The position numbers and the translations under genes were made by a program. Under the pieces are notes generated by a model. It was not told the DNA's origin. It made no database searches and saw nothing but the letters and a program-made list of their open reading frames with translations. Shown one piece after another: positions 44,034-52,240 of a stretch of 64,000 nucleotides of DNA (positions are counted from its first letter, which is position 1; every line of letters starts with the position of its first letter). The DNA lies in NCBI RefSeq assembly GCF_004101865.1, contig NZ_CP026118.1, positions 1,567,001 through 1,631,000 on the forward strand, given 5' to 3'. The stretch comes from Halobacillus litoralis. GTDB taxonomy: Bacteria; Bacillota; Bacilli; Bacillales; Halobacillaceae.

Positions 44034-46037
44034 TCAGCTAAAATGTGAATAAACGTATTTTTGCTGTAATAGATCTATACATATCTGCACATTTCCTTGA
44101 ATCGAAACTTCTTTCTGGGCAATGACTTTAGGATGGCTGATTATATGAATACTATGAAGTTGATCCTCCACCGGATTGGAGAATTTTTGACGATGTTCAT
44201 AATGCGTGTCACCTTCGTGTCCAAATGTATATTCATTTTGGCAAGTATAAGAAACATCTGGTTCGGTCAGCCATTTCACTTTCACAGATTCATTCCATTG
44301 TACAGGAAATTTTATGGTATGAACCTTTTGGTCTAGGTCGTCTTTCACATATACAATATCAGCTGTAAGTATACCCTTGATAAATACGGTGGATGACGGT
44401 AGAACAACGCTTTGCTTAATGGAATGAAGTGTCCAATCAACCTTGGTTATTGCCGAAATACCCCCCAATACCTCAAATGTTTCCATCACATCTACATCAA
44501 CTATGAGATGTGCTAATACTACAGGAACCTTAACCATTTGATGTTGGTCCTTCCCCATAGGTAGTGAATTAGACTCAAGGTCCTCTTGTTCCGGTTCTTC
44601 TTCGAGAAGCTCCTCTAAAAAATCACCTGCAAACATTGAGCTTTCATCTCCATCCGGAAAAGGATCCTCTTCCCTTAGAAAACTATCAGAGCTGGCTGTA
44701 CTGCTTTCTATAATAGGACTTATAGTTTCCCCATTTACAGACTCCCTATCTTCTGTAAATATATGAAATTCTGTTTCGCTGAGAGATTCCTCTTGGATAG
44801 TAGGGTTAGCTTCTATGACAACACCTGGGTCTTCTGCTATCGGTGATGCTTCTTCTTCGTCAGGAGACTCTTCTTGGATACTGGTACTTTTTTCTATGAA
44901 AGCATTTATTTCTTCAACTATTGATGGCTCTTCTTCTTCAAAAGACTCTTCTTGAATAAGGTGGTTGGCTTCTATGACAACACTTGGTTTTTCTGCCATC
45001 GGTGGTGCTTCTTCTTCGTCAGGAGACTCTTCTTGGATACTGGTGCTTTCTTCATCTATACTGCTGGTCTCTTCTTCAAATGGAGGAAGAAAATTTATTT
45101 GCTCACCATGATTGCCAGACGATCCAGCTTCCATTTGGGATTCATTAAGTATTTCGTCCATGGAAGAGGAATCCTCTAACATGACAGAAATATTATTCCA
45201 TAAAGAGGTGGCTGTTTCACAGCTTGATTCGACCATCTCTAACCCATTCGAAGAAGATTCAATCGTCTTTAAATTTACTAAATCACTTTGAGAAAAGCAG
45301 TATTTCTTAAAGCTGTTTGAATCATCCAGATAGCACTCGATCGATGAAATAATATCCTTCAATATCGAGTGATCCTCACTGGAAAAAGGATTTTCTTCTT
45401 CATTGAAATCATCCGTTTCCAGTTCTGGACTCCCTTCATGGAACCACTTTTCTTCAGAAGATGACTCATTTAACATGGCTAGAAACTCAGAATATAATGG
45501 ATTCCCAGATTCACTTTTATCTTCTGATTCTACATATTCCTGTTCAGCTTCGATAGCAAAGGATCTCCTTCCTTTTTTGGAAGGCACCCCCTCTTTTTCA
45601 TAGAAGTCCCCTCTACGCAACGTGGCCATTCTTTTTCGCTTCTCTGCCAGGTGATCAAACCGATTCTTGTTTGGTACAGTGTTTTCCTTTTCCGCATTTT
45701 CATCATCAATCCAGGTGTTGACGTATGCTGCATCAGCTATCACTCTAGACGGAGGATAAATCAATGGTCGAGGGGCTTTCCCCTTAATATCTATTGGAGT
45801 GTATACCTTATTTTCTTTTGAATCATCACTTATTTGAACAGATTCATCTTCAGGCTCATACTGGTTTTCAATATCGTCACTATTGTGCTTTCGTTTTCGA
45901 TTCGTATTCTGTCGTTTGTGTCGGCTGCTCCAATGTGGTTGGTTAAATATGATTTCATCTCTATTCATAGCAGCTGGAAAGGGTGCCGCACTCCTGGCAT
46001 CCCTCCTCCCTCCTTCCCTCATCCATGCTGAACTCAA
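44034..46037 (-). CDS. Large acidic repeat protein with C-terminal SPOCS-like domain
   Basis: A protein of up to 667 residues. The C-terminal 160 residues (VKVPVVLAHLIVDVDVMETF, then SIKQSVVLPSSTVFIKG) match the SPOCS/CsxC-like domain of its neighbours. The rest is mostly Glu/Ser-rich and probably disordered, with a tandem repeat of about 60-90 residues containing STSIQEESPDEEEA twice and VVIEAN twice. A basic segment (about 35-130) comes first. Start uncertain: TTG 46037, ATG 46022 or ATG 45968; a purine-rich GGAAGGAGGGAGGAGGG lies at about 46000 but none is well spaced from it. Probably a spore coat/exosporium protein of the BC_2427 kind. Confidence 0.65.
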   Translation of the reverse strand: MSSAWMREGGRRDARSAAPFPAAMNRDEIIFNQPHWSSRHKRQNTNRKRKHNSDDIENQYEPEDESVQISDDSKENKVYTPIDIKGKAPRPLIYPPSRVIADAAYVNTWIDDENAEKENTVPNKNRFDHLAEKRKRMATLRRGDFYEKEGVPSKKGRRSFAIEAEQEYVESEDKSESGNPLYSEFLAMLNESSSEEKWFHEGSPELETDDFNEEENPFSSEDHSILKDIISSIECYLDDSNSFKKYCFSQSDLVNLKTIESSSNGLEMVESSCETATSLWNNISVMLEDSSSMDEILNESQMEAGSSGNHGEQINFLPPFEEETSSIDEESTSIQEESPDEEEAPPMAEKPSVVIEANHLIQEESFEEEEPSIVEEINAFIEKSTSIQEESPDEEEASPIAEDPGVVIEANPTIQEESLSETEFHIFTEDRESVNGETISPIIESSTASSDSFLREEDPFPDGDESSMFAGDFLEELLEEEPEQEDLESNSLPMGKDQHQMVKVPVVLAHLIVDVDVMETFEVLGGISAITKVDWTLHSIKQSVVLPSSTVFIKGILTADIVYVKDDLDQKVHTIKFPVQWNESVKVKWLTEPDVSYTCQNEYTFGHEGDTHYEHRQKFSNPVEDQLHSIHIISHPKVIAQKEVSIQGNVQICIDLLQQKYVYSHFS

Positions 46038-46801
46038 TCATTTAATAGGCTGAAGTCACAGTCTTCGTCATTCGTCGTTGAAGTAACACGAATCTGTTGG
46101 TTCTGAAGAACTTTCAAACATATATCGACCACCATTTTTTCTTCTATTTGCGTAAAATAACCCTCATTCAGAGGTGCCGTACCAGGAAGCGGAATACGGT
46201 CTAATGCTTCATCCCATTCGATGATTTTGCTGGAAAGGAGCTCACAATATGGGAGGTCATTGTAGAATTGACGACTCTTTTGGTGGAATTGAGATAAATC
46301 ACTCGTTAACAATTCATCTTTCTCAGGGTAACCCTCAGGTAATGGAATGGATACTGCGAAGTCGAACTCCTCCCGCTCATTCATTTTAGGCATGACAGGC
46401 ATAGATAAGAAATCCTTAATTTCCGTAACACAGTCAAAGGGAATATCGATTGTAAAGGAATGCAAGTCAGAGGCTACGGTCGTTTCTGTAGTGACCTCAA
46501 TTTCATTGGAGGGACTGGCGTATTGAATGTTTTTACGGACAAATCCTTTGATAAATAGTTTATTAGTTGGAAGTAATAGCCGGCATTGAGTCAAGTTCAC
46601 ACGTTTCTTTATGTCTTTAATTTCAAGAACTGGTTCAGGAAATGTAATGGTTTCATTGATATTTACTTGGATGTTGAGTTCAGACAATACCACTGGAACC
46701 TTTGCTACGATCTTCCCGAGGCTTACGTTTGGCTTGCATGGCTTATGATGTGAAGAACTTTCGCATTCGAAGCTGCTTGATTCGTTATGTTCATCTGTCA
46801 T
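46034..46801 (-). CDS. SPOCS/CsxC-like spore surface protein
   Basis: A 255-residue protein with VAKVPVVLSELNIQVNINE, then FPEPVLEIKDIKKRVNLTQC and KLFIKGFVRKNIQYASPS, the clearest SPOCS pattern of the cluster. It ends with a domain (DLPYCELLSSKIIEWDEALD, then EEKMVVDICLKVLQNQQIRV) shared almost word for word with the paralogue at 47206. The stop overlaps the possible start of the large acidic protein, so the two are likely an operon. CATACGATG at 46831-46839 on this strand is a partial sigma-K -10 match. Confidence 0.75.
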   Translation of the reverse strand: MTDEHNESSSFECESSSHHKPCKPNVSLGKIVAKVPVVLSELNIQVNINETITFPEPVLEIKDIKKRVNLTQCRLLLPTNKLFIKGFVRKNIQYASPSNEIEVTTETTVASDLHSFTIDIPFDCVTEIKDFLSMPVMPKMNEREEFDFAVSIPLPEGYPEKDELLTSDLSQFHQKSRQFYNDLPYCELLSSKIIEWDEALDRIPLPGTAPLNEGYFTQIEEKMVVDICLKVLQNQQIRVTSTTNDEDCDFSLLND

Positions 46802-47158
46802 TTAACTTCCCCCTAAACAAAATATACACCCATCGTATGTAGGTTAAATGACTATGTTTGGGCTCTTAGTTTGAAGTCAAGGTATCAGGCTCCTTCTTTC
46901 CCAATTTGTCAATGGTCATCATCCTCCTATACAAAATCTCTTTATTGAATAAGCACTTAGTATCCCATCCCAACACTTGTCCAAAACTTAAAATCAGCAT
47001 TAACCTTATGAAGAGAACGGAATAGGATAAAAAACAGAACAAAAGCACAAGCACATAGGTTCATCGCCAACGTTAACCAAAATTTTCATGAGCTTCTTTT
47101 GCAAGACATCATAAGATTTTTAAAGGCTGGTATTTTATAAGTATCAAAACAATAAAAA
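46802..47158. other. Intergenic stretch between SPOCS-like genes
   Basis: A 62-codon hydrophobic open frame on the minus strand (46866-47054) lacks a ribosome site and is not annotated as a gene. Apart from the possible sigma-K element at 46831-46839 I see nothing else. Confidence 0.4.
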
Positions 47159-47196
47159 ACACGATGCCCACTACGTACGGATAGTGGCCAACGTGT
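47159..47196 (-). terminator. Terminator after SPOCS-like gene
   Basis: A hairpin with outer ACACG/CGTGT and inner CCACTA/TAGTGG stems, followed leftward by TTTTTATTG. Confidence 0.82.
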
Positions 47197-47205
47197 CTAA
47201 TCGCC

Positions 47206-47973
47206 TTACAGGGCATCAATATTTACTTGTTGATTCTGCAAAACTTTAACCGTAAACGTTAGCGCCATTTTTTCCACCATGTGGTGGAAGTACCCTTCAT
47301 CTACCGGACCTCCGCCAAATGATTGACGATCTGTCGCTTCATCCCACTCCAAAATATTACTCGAAATGAGTTCACAGTATGGAAGCTCGTTATAAGATTG
47401 AGTGCTATTTTGGTGAAATTGAGATACATCACTTGATAGGAACTGATCTTTCTCGGGGTACCCTGAACCAAGCTCCTGAGCTCTAAAGAAGTCGAACTCA
47501 TTTCTACTATTGTTCACAGGCAGCTGAACAGGTGAATCAAGAGTAACGGATGTCATACATTCAAAAGGAACTTTGGCTGTCAATGACTTGATATCTGAGG
47601 ATACACACTCTCCAGATGAACTATGATAAGGACTCGCATATTGAATGTTTTTACGAACATAACCTTTAATGAATAAAGGGAACGGTCCAACGCTGAATAG
47701 ATCATCTCCACCTGTTGACGGGCGAGCCATCAGACGACATTGAGTAATGACAACCCTTTTCTTAATGTCTTTGATTTCCAGCACTGGTTCTGGAAAATTA
47801 ATATTCGCAACAAGATGGGAGGTTACATTAAAAGCTCCTAATTCAACTGGAACTTTAATGACACGTTCCCCCATAGGAACGGTTGGTGTATCCGTCATCT
47901 CATTCGTGCATTGCTCTACAGAAGCTGACGTATTAAGGTTTACACAATTTTCGTGACAATTATCTTTTTTCAT
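47206..47973 (-). CDS. SPOCS/CsxC-like spore surface protein
   Basis: A protein of about 255 residues, paralogous to 46034-46801 (shared INFPEPVLEIKDIKKRV, FIKGYVRKNIQYASP, ELPYCELISSNILEWDEATD and VKVLQNQQVNI). It differs by an insert between the first two motifs (ARPSTGGDDLFSVGPFP) and a Cys-containing N-terminus. ATG 47973 follows AAAGGAGGAAAATAGTG. A good sigma-K -10 candidate lies upstream, and a terminator follows, so it is its own transcript. Confidence 0.75.
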   Translation of the reverse strand: MKKDNCHENCVNLNTSASVEQCTNEMTDTPTVPMGERVIKVPVELGAFNVTSHLVANINFPEPVLEIKDIKKRVVITQCRLMARPSTGGDDLFSVGPFPLFIKGYVRKNIQYASPYHSSSGECVSSDIKSLTAKVPFECMTSVTLDSPVQLPVNNSRNEFDFFRAQELGSGYPEKDQFLSSDVSQFHQNSTQSYNELPYCELISSNILEWDEATDRQSFGGGPVDEGYFHHMVEKMALTFTVKVLQNQQVNIDAL

Positions 47974-48006
47974 CACTATTTTCCTCCTTTTATATTAACC
48001 TCCCTG

Positions 48007-48015
48007 TATTCTATG
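48007..48015 (-). promoter_or_regulatory. Candidate sigma-K -10 element
   Basis: CATAGAATA on the minus strand fits CATAnnnTA and lies about 35 bp before the SPOCS-like start. The remaining gap to 48281 holds the leader of the actin-like gene and no other feature. Confidence 0.5.
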
Positions 48016-48281
48016 CATTCAATTCTAGTAAAGCTTGGTCTTATGACGGAGTATAAACGTGGAAGTTTCCTACGATTTGTCTGATCGAGGGTTAGTAGAA
48101 AGATTTTGGAGTCTTCTTTTTTAATGATTACGCAGGCTGTTTTTTGAAAAAGATAGGACCTATTAGTCTTCAAGAGGAAGCGACCCCTTGTAAGGTCCTA
48201 GCAGCTTCCTCCATAATTATAAATAGGTACTAGCACAGATTCAGTTCCCGTTTGCATAGGATGGGTTCGAGGAGGTAGAAA

Positions 48282-49472
48282 ATGAAACAAGATCATATTT
48301 TTTCAGTGGACATTGGAAACAGCTGGTATAAAGTACTAGCATCAGATGATGGTGAGGTCAAGGATTATCAAGTTCCCAATGCAATCGCCCTGTTTGATGA
48401 AGAATTTCATGAGAAACCTTACGACGAAGAAGATATGGAATTCGAGGAGAATATTATTGTAGAAATAAAAAGTCCATCTGTCGTTGATAGACGCGAAATT
48501 TTCTATATTGGAAAATCTGCAATGAAGCAAAGAAATGTCAGTTTAACTTCTTTCAATAACCAGAAATCAGACGAGGAACGTACTTATATCCTCCTCTTCG
48601 CATCAGCTGCTTATCATGCCTTACTACACAACCCTTCTGATGAAGATGTGGATTATACGATAGATCAGTTAGCCGTCTCCCTTCCTACTACTCAATATAA
48701 GGAAAGGAAAGAACATTTCAAAAAACAGTTGCTTGGTGATCATACCATCATCTTTCACAAAGTGCCCGGCGTCAAAGAACCGAAAGAAGTAATGGTCAAA
48801 CTACACATCAATGATGTTATTGTCGGTGCTGAAGGAGCTCTTGCATATTTAGCACTCACACGAGATCAAGAATCGCTGATGATAACAGATGATTCGCTAG
48901 TTAAAGACTCAGCAAAAGGAATTATCATTGGCGATTTGGGCGGAGACTCGGTGGACTTTGTCGGCATAAAAAATAATAAACCTGTCGCTTCTGTTGAAGG
49001 AGAACCATTCGGCATCAATCAATTCCTTGATAATATCATACAAAAAGTCAGTAAAAATGAGTTATACAGCTTCAACTCTCGTTCAGAACTTGAGGAAAAA
49101 TTAGCGGCCGGACAATCGGAATGGTATGTAGAACCCTTTGCTGGGGTAAGGAAAGATATCAGTAAATATATCACGCCTCAATTGCGGCTTATGGCCATCA
49201 AATATTTGGAACATTTCGATCGTGTCAGAAGCAGTTCTAATGAAATCAAAGGAGCAGTTCGATACATCGCTGTGGGCGGGGCAGCAGAAATAGCTGAAAA
49301 GCAAATTAAAGAAGCAGCCGTCAAGTGGAGTGATAGAGGGCGCCCGATTGATTTGATTTTTCCAGAGGAAATGGCAAAACTGAATGTCAAAGGTTTATTG
49401 ATCCTTGCCAAAATGCATGTCCTCAGTAAAAAACAGGAATTTGCCGATGATTACGCTGTTACAAAAAGCTAA
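48282..49472 (+). CDS. ParM/StbA-like actin ATPase
   Basis: A 396-residue actin-fold protein. Phosphate-1 motif VDIGNSWYKVLASD at residue 9, phosphate-2 motif GDLGGDSVDFVGIK near 217 and adenosine motif IAVGGAAEIAEK near 330. It resembles plasmid-segregating ParM/Alp filaments rather than MreB. It follows GAGGAGG. A small gene 12 bp downstream would be the DNA-binding partner. Lying among spore coat genes on what seems chromosomal DNA, it could move a resident element or do another job. Confidence 0.83.
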   Translation: MKQDHIFSVDIGNSWYKVLASDDGEVKDYQVPNAIALFDEEFHEKPYDEEDMEFEENIIVEIKSPSVVDRREIFYIGKSAMKQRNVSLTSFNNQKSDEERTYILLFASAAYHALLHNPSDEDVDYTIDQLAVSLPTTQYKERKEHFKKQLLGDHTIIFHKVPGVKEPKEVMVKLHINDVIVGAEGALAYLALTRDQESLMITDDSLVKDSAKGIIIGDLGGDSVDFVGIKNNKPVASVEGEPFGINQFLDNIIQKVSKNELYSFNSRSELEEKLAAGQSEWYVEPFAGVRKDISKYITPQLRLMAIKYLEHFDRVRSSSNEIKGAVRYIAVGGAAEIAEKQIKEAAVKWSDRGRPIDLIFPEEMAKLNVKGLLILAKMHVLSKKQEFADDYAVTKS

Positions 49473-49484
49473 AGGGTGAAATAA

Positions 49485-49853
49485 ATGTCAAGAATATACA
49501 TGGACTATTTCCGCAAAACTGTTATCACTATTCCTGACAATTTCATTGATGTGAAAACAGGGGATACCCATCCCGTATCTCCTCAAATCATCGAGGAAAT
49601 GGAATATCATTCTAATAACAACACACTTCAGCACCTTGTGTTTTCAGCGCTGAATGATTACTTTCACAAAAATACAGTAACAAAAGGAAACTCACATGAT
49701 GTGTTAGCTGAATTACTGGAAATAAAAAAGATATTGAATCAAGGATACAGGAATAGTAAGGAAGTTCACCTCCCATCACAAAAAAACGTTACCCCGACAC
49801 GAAAGTTGAATATCAAGGAAATCGAGGATGTATTAGAGGCATTCGGGGGATAA
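49485..49853 (+). CDS. Putative ParR-like adaptor of the actin gene
   Basis: A 122-residue protein, 12 bp after the actin-like gene in the same direction. It starts with a short strand (KTVITIPDNFID), has a helical middle (NTLQHLVFSALNDYF) and a long helix (LAELLEIKKILNQGY), and ends in a basic linker and acidic C-terminal helix (IKEIEDVLEAFGG), like the filament-binding tails of ParR proteins. The ribbon-helix-helix assignment is a guess; direct similarity is not clear. Confidence 0.55.
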   Translation: MSRIYMDYFRKTVITIPDNFIDVKTGDTHPVSPQIIEEMEYHSNNNTLQHLVFSALNDYFHKNTVTKGNSHDVLAELLEIKKILNQGYRNSKEVHLPSQKNVTPTRKLNIKEIEDVLEAFGG

Positions 49854-49867
49854 TTTCTTTATGTATA

Positions 49868-49897
49868 GAAGGTATGCCTATCGCTAGGCGTACCTTC
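49868..49897 (+). terminator. Hairpin after actin/adaptor pair
   Basis: GAAGGTATGCCTA / TAGGCGTACCTTC with a tcgc loop (one mismatch). The T-run on either side is weak, but it lies between converging genes. Confidence 0.7.
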
Positions 49898-49908
49898 CTT
49901 ATTCAATA

Positions 49909-50475
49909 CTACAAACGAACAGCCGGTAAGCAGGTCACCGCACAGAAGCAGGATAAATCAACTGTGATACAAATGCCTGTACCCACTAAGTCGTCAAGGT
50001 GCTTATCATCGATTTGTTTACATACAGAATTTCCATGTTTCGGCTGGCAATGCTTATGACCTCTTAAATCTGATTTAAATGCCAGCAATTCAAGGACCGC
50101 GCATTCTTTTTCCAATGCTTTGATTTTAAAAACATGTGTGTTGACACATTTCAGCTTCTCTCTTTTTGAATGACAGGAATAAGTGGTGACTCCTGTACCT
50201 TCAAAAGGTTTGCAGCCACAATATAGGATGAAAGGAATCGTGTTTTTCTTCACTTTCTTTTTCCCCAGCAACTCATCGATTGATTGCTTGCAACCTGTTG
50301 TACAATCATCCCTCGTTGCTTTCTTTTGAGCAAATAGAATAGCTTCCAACACATCTTCCACACAATTCTTATAGTGTTTCATCATACCCTTATCATTTTT
50401 CTTATCACAACATTTATCTTTACGACCTTTTCCACCATCGGAATGGTAGTCATTGTCGTAATTTTTTACGCACAT
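49909..50475 (-). CDS. CotY/CotZ/ExsY-like spore coat protein
   Basis: A Cys-rich protein of about 188 residues. The NCVEDVLEAILFAQ segment, the paired CTTGCKQSI, NTIPFILYCGCKPFEGTGV and CAVLELLAF follow the order of the CotY/ExsY family, which forms disulphide-linked crystalline layers of the spore crust or exosporium basal layer. The N-terminus is rich in Lys, Asp, His and Cys. ATG 50475 is better spaced from GAAGGAG than the GTG at 50487. It extends the spore-surface cluster. Confidence 0.82.
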   Translation of the reverse strand: MCVKNYDNDYHSDGGKGRKDKCCDKKNDKGMMKHYKNCVEDVLEAILFAQKKATRDDCTTGCKQSIDELLGKKKVKKNTIPFILYCGCKPFEGTGVTTYSCHSKREKLKCVNTHVFKIKALEKECAVLELLAFKSDLRGHKHCQPKHGNSVCKQIDDKHLDDLVGTGICITVDLSCFCAVTCLPAVRL

Positions 50476-50842
50476 ACTTATTTTCACTCCTTCATGATTG
50501 CTTAAAATAGTATACGTAAGAAAATAAGTTTTGTTTGATAAGGTTGCCTAACTAGGAAGAATAAAGTAGTGAATGGAACAGTTCCCGCAAAAAATAATAT
50601 TCAAGTGCAGTACCAATCTATTGTTATAAAATAAATAGCTCCTATTCTATGATTCTAATAATTAGCTTTGGATGGCTTTGACCTCACTTCAGCCGCTTAA
50701 TCATTTGCTCTCAATTTTTTGGTTTAAAGCGGAAAATATTGGATACCAATAATTGAAAAATTTTCAACAGGTTTAAGAAAACAAAAGAAGGACAGGATTC
50801 TTACATCCTGCCCCTCTATATCAAATAAGGTCCAACCTGAAC
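50476..50842. other. Intergenic region before coat gene
   Basis: No gene is supported. It contains the 3' end of the deacetylase transcript and the AT-rich leader of the coat gene; I see no strong promoter match or repeat. Confidence 0.5.
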
Positions 50843-50877
50843 TTATTCTGGCAGATTCAAAACATCGCCTCTCTTGA

Positions 50878-51984
50878 TCAAGTAAGGAGGAGAAATGTTA
50901 TTGATTTCTGCCAGCTTCTTATAATTTGTTCCGTGATTAAAGCTATCCTGTAAAGTGTGTCTCCTGATTTGACAGTATACGTACCATAGGATGAGGAATT
51001 GGAGGTTATTTTTAATACTTGTCCCACCTGGATCAAACTCGGGTTTGAAATGTCATTAAGAGAAGCCAATTGTTGAACACCCATGCCATACTTGAGGGCA
51101 ATACGATAAAGCGTATCTCCAGCTTTCACAGTATAAGTGGCCGCTTGCTTCTCTTGAGGGATGACAAGGACTTGACCGACTCGTATTAAAGCTGGATTGA
51201 CAATTCCATTGGCTTTGGCTAATTGGTCGAGACTTACTCCATATTTTTTAGAAATACTGTAAAGCGTGTCTCCTGTTATTACGGTATGCGTGTTGAATAA
51301 CAGTTCAGAAACGGTTACGAAACTATATCCTAAAGCCTCAAGTTCCTGAATGATGTCAGGTAAGGCATACGGAGTCCCAGCCGCTCCTGCTCCGGTGTGC
51401 ATTAAAACAATGGACCCTGGAACAATACCGCTCAGAACACGATCTGTCACTTCATTTTTTGCCAGACCTTTCCAATCCAGAGTATCGATATTCCAATGAA
51501 TGGTGTGTGTAAAACCAGCGCTGCCCACAGCATGCAGCACATTTTGGTTCACAGATCCAAAGGGGGCTCTGAATAATGGCTTAGTGGACTTTCCTGTAAC
51601 TTTCAATATTTTCGATTCCGTTTTGTTTAATTCTGCTTTCATTTGTGAAGGTGTAAGTGTGGTAAAGTCAGAGTGAGAATAAGAGTGGTTACCGATTTCA
51701 TGCCCTGCATCGGTAATCTTTCTGATGTCATCCGGGTGGTGGGCAGTCCCAGAACTTGTTAAGAAAAACGTTGATCGCACATCATATTGGTCAAGAGTTG
51801 AGAGGATCTTTGAAATGTTTGTCCCGTCAGCCCCATCATCAAAAGTGAGAGCAACGACTTTACTCGAGGTGTTTCCTTTTGTGACAAAAGTTGAGGATTC
51901 AGCATAGGCAGGAGAGGTATAAGCCAGGAAAGTAAATAGAAATAGGAAAACAACCATAAGCATTGATAAAAATTTGACCTTCAT
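50878..51984 (-). CDS. Polysaccharide deacetylase with LysM repeats, frameshifted at the C-terminus
   Basis: A secreted protein of about 368 residues. Signal peptide (cleaved after AYA), a NodB deacetylase domain (about 40-230: [32 protein letters not shown]), then LysM modules starting [17 protein letters not shown] and [17 protein letters not shown], and a third that begins [14 protein letters not shown]. The third stops making sense near 50940: one base fewer breaks the frame, and the correct continuation ([16 protein letters not shown]) is readable in another frame to a TAA at 50843. It deacetylates peptidoglycan or chitin-like sugars. ATG 51984 follows AAAGAGGTGAG. Confidence 0.85.
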   Translation of the reverse strand: MKVKFLSMLMVVFLFLFTFLAYTSPAYAESSTFVTKGNTSSKVVALTFDDGADGTNISKILSTLDQYDVRSTFFLTSSGTAHHPDDIRKITDAGHEIGNHSYSHSDFTTLTPSQMKAELNKTESKILKVTGKSTKPLFRAPFGSVNQNVLHAVGSAGFTHTIHWNIDTLDWKGLAKNEVTDRVLSGIVPGSIVLMHTGAGAAGTPYALPDIIQELEALGYSFVTVSELLFNTHTVITGDTLYSISKKYGVSLDQLAKANGIVNPALIRVGQVLVIPQEKQAATYTVKAGDTLYRIALKYGMGVQQLASLNDISNPSLIQVGQVLKITSNSSSYGTYTVKSGDTLYRIALITEQIIRSWQKSITFLLLT

Positions 51985-52208
51985 ATCACTCACCTCTTTC
52001 AGTTGTTATGCCAACATAAAGTTGACATATGTATTCAAGATAAGAGGTGATAAGAAGTTTTCTATAAATCTATTATACTCCACTTTTCTTCTTTTTCCTA
52101 CAAAACACCACAGGAAATATACTCCATCTCTCTATTGAATGCACACCTGGCTCTCCCCTCAGTATGATTTTTCATCAACATAGCTTGGAAGAAAACACAT
52201 AAAAAATC

Positions 52209-52230
52209 ATCTCTCTTAATATTGAGAGAT
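52209..52230 (-). terminator. Terminator of the RND/YhgE operon
   Basis: ATCTCTC / GAGAGAT hairpin, followed leftward by GATTTTTTATG, 11 bp after the YhgE-like stop. Confidence 0.8.
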
Positions 52231-52240
52231 AATTTTCATC

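Noticed and set aside
46866..47054. 62-codon hydrophobic open frame on the minus strand
   Set aside because: No ribosome site before its ATG and no recognisable family; it lies in AT-rich spacer where hydrophobic frames arise by chance.
48174..48281. A parC-like centromere repeat before the actin-like gene
   Set aside because: I could not see clear short repeats in this 108-bp stretch, so I did not annotate one.
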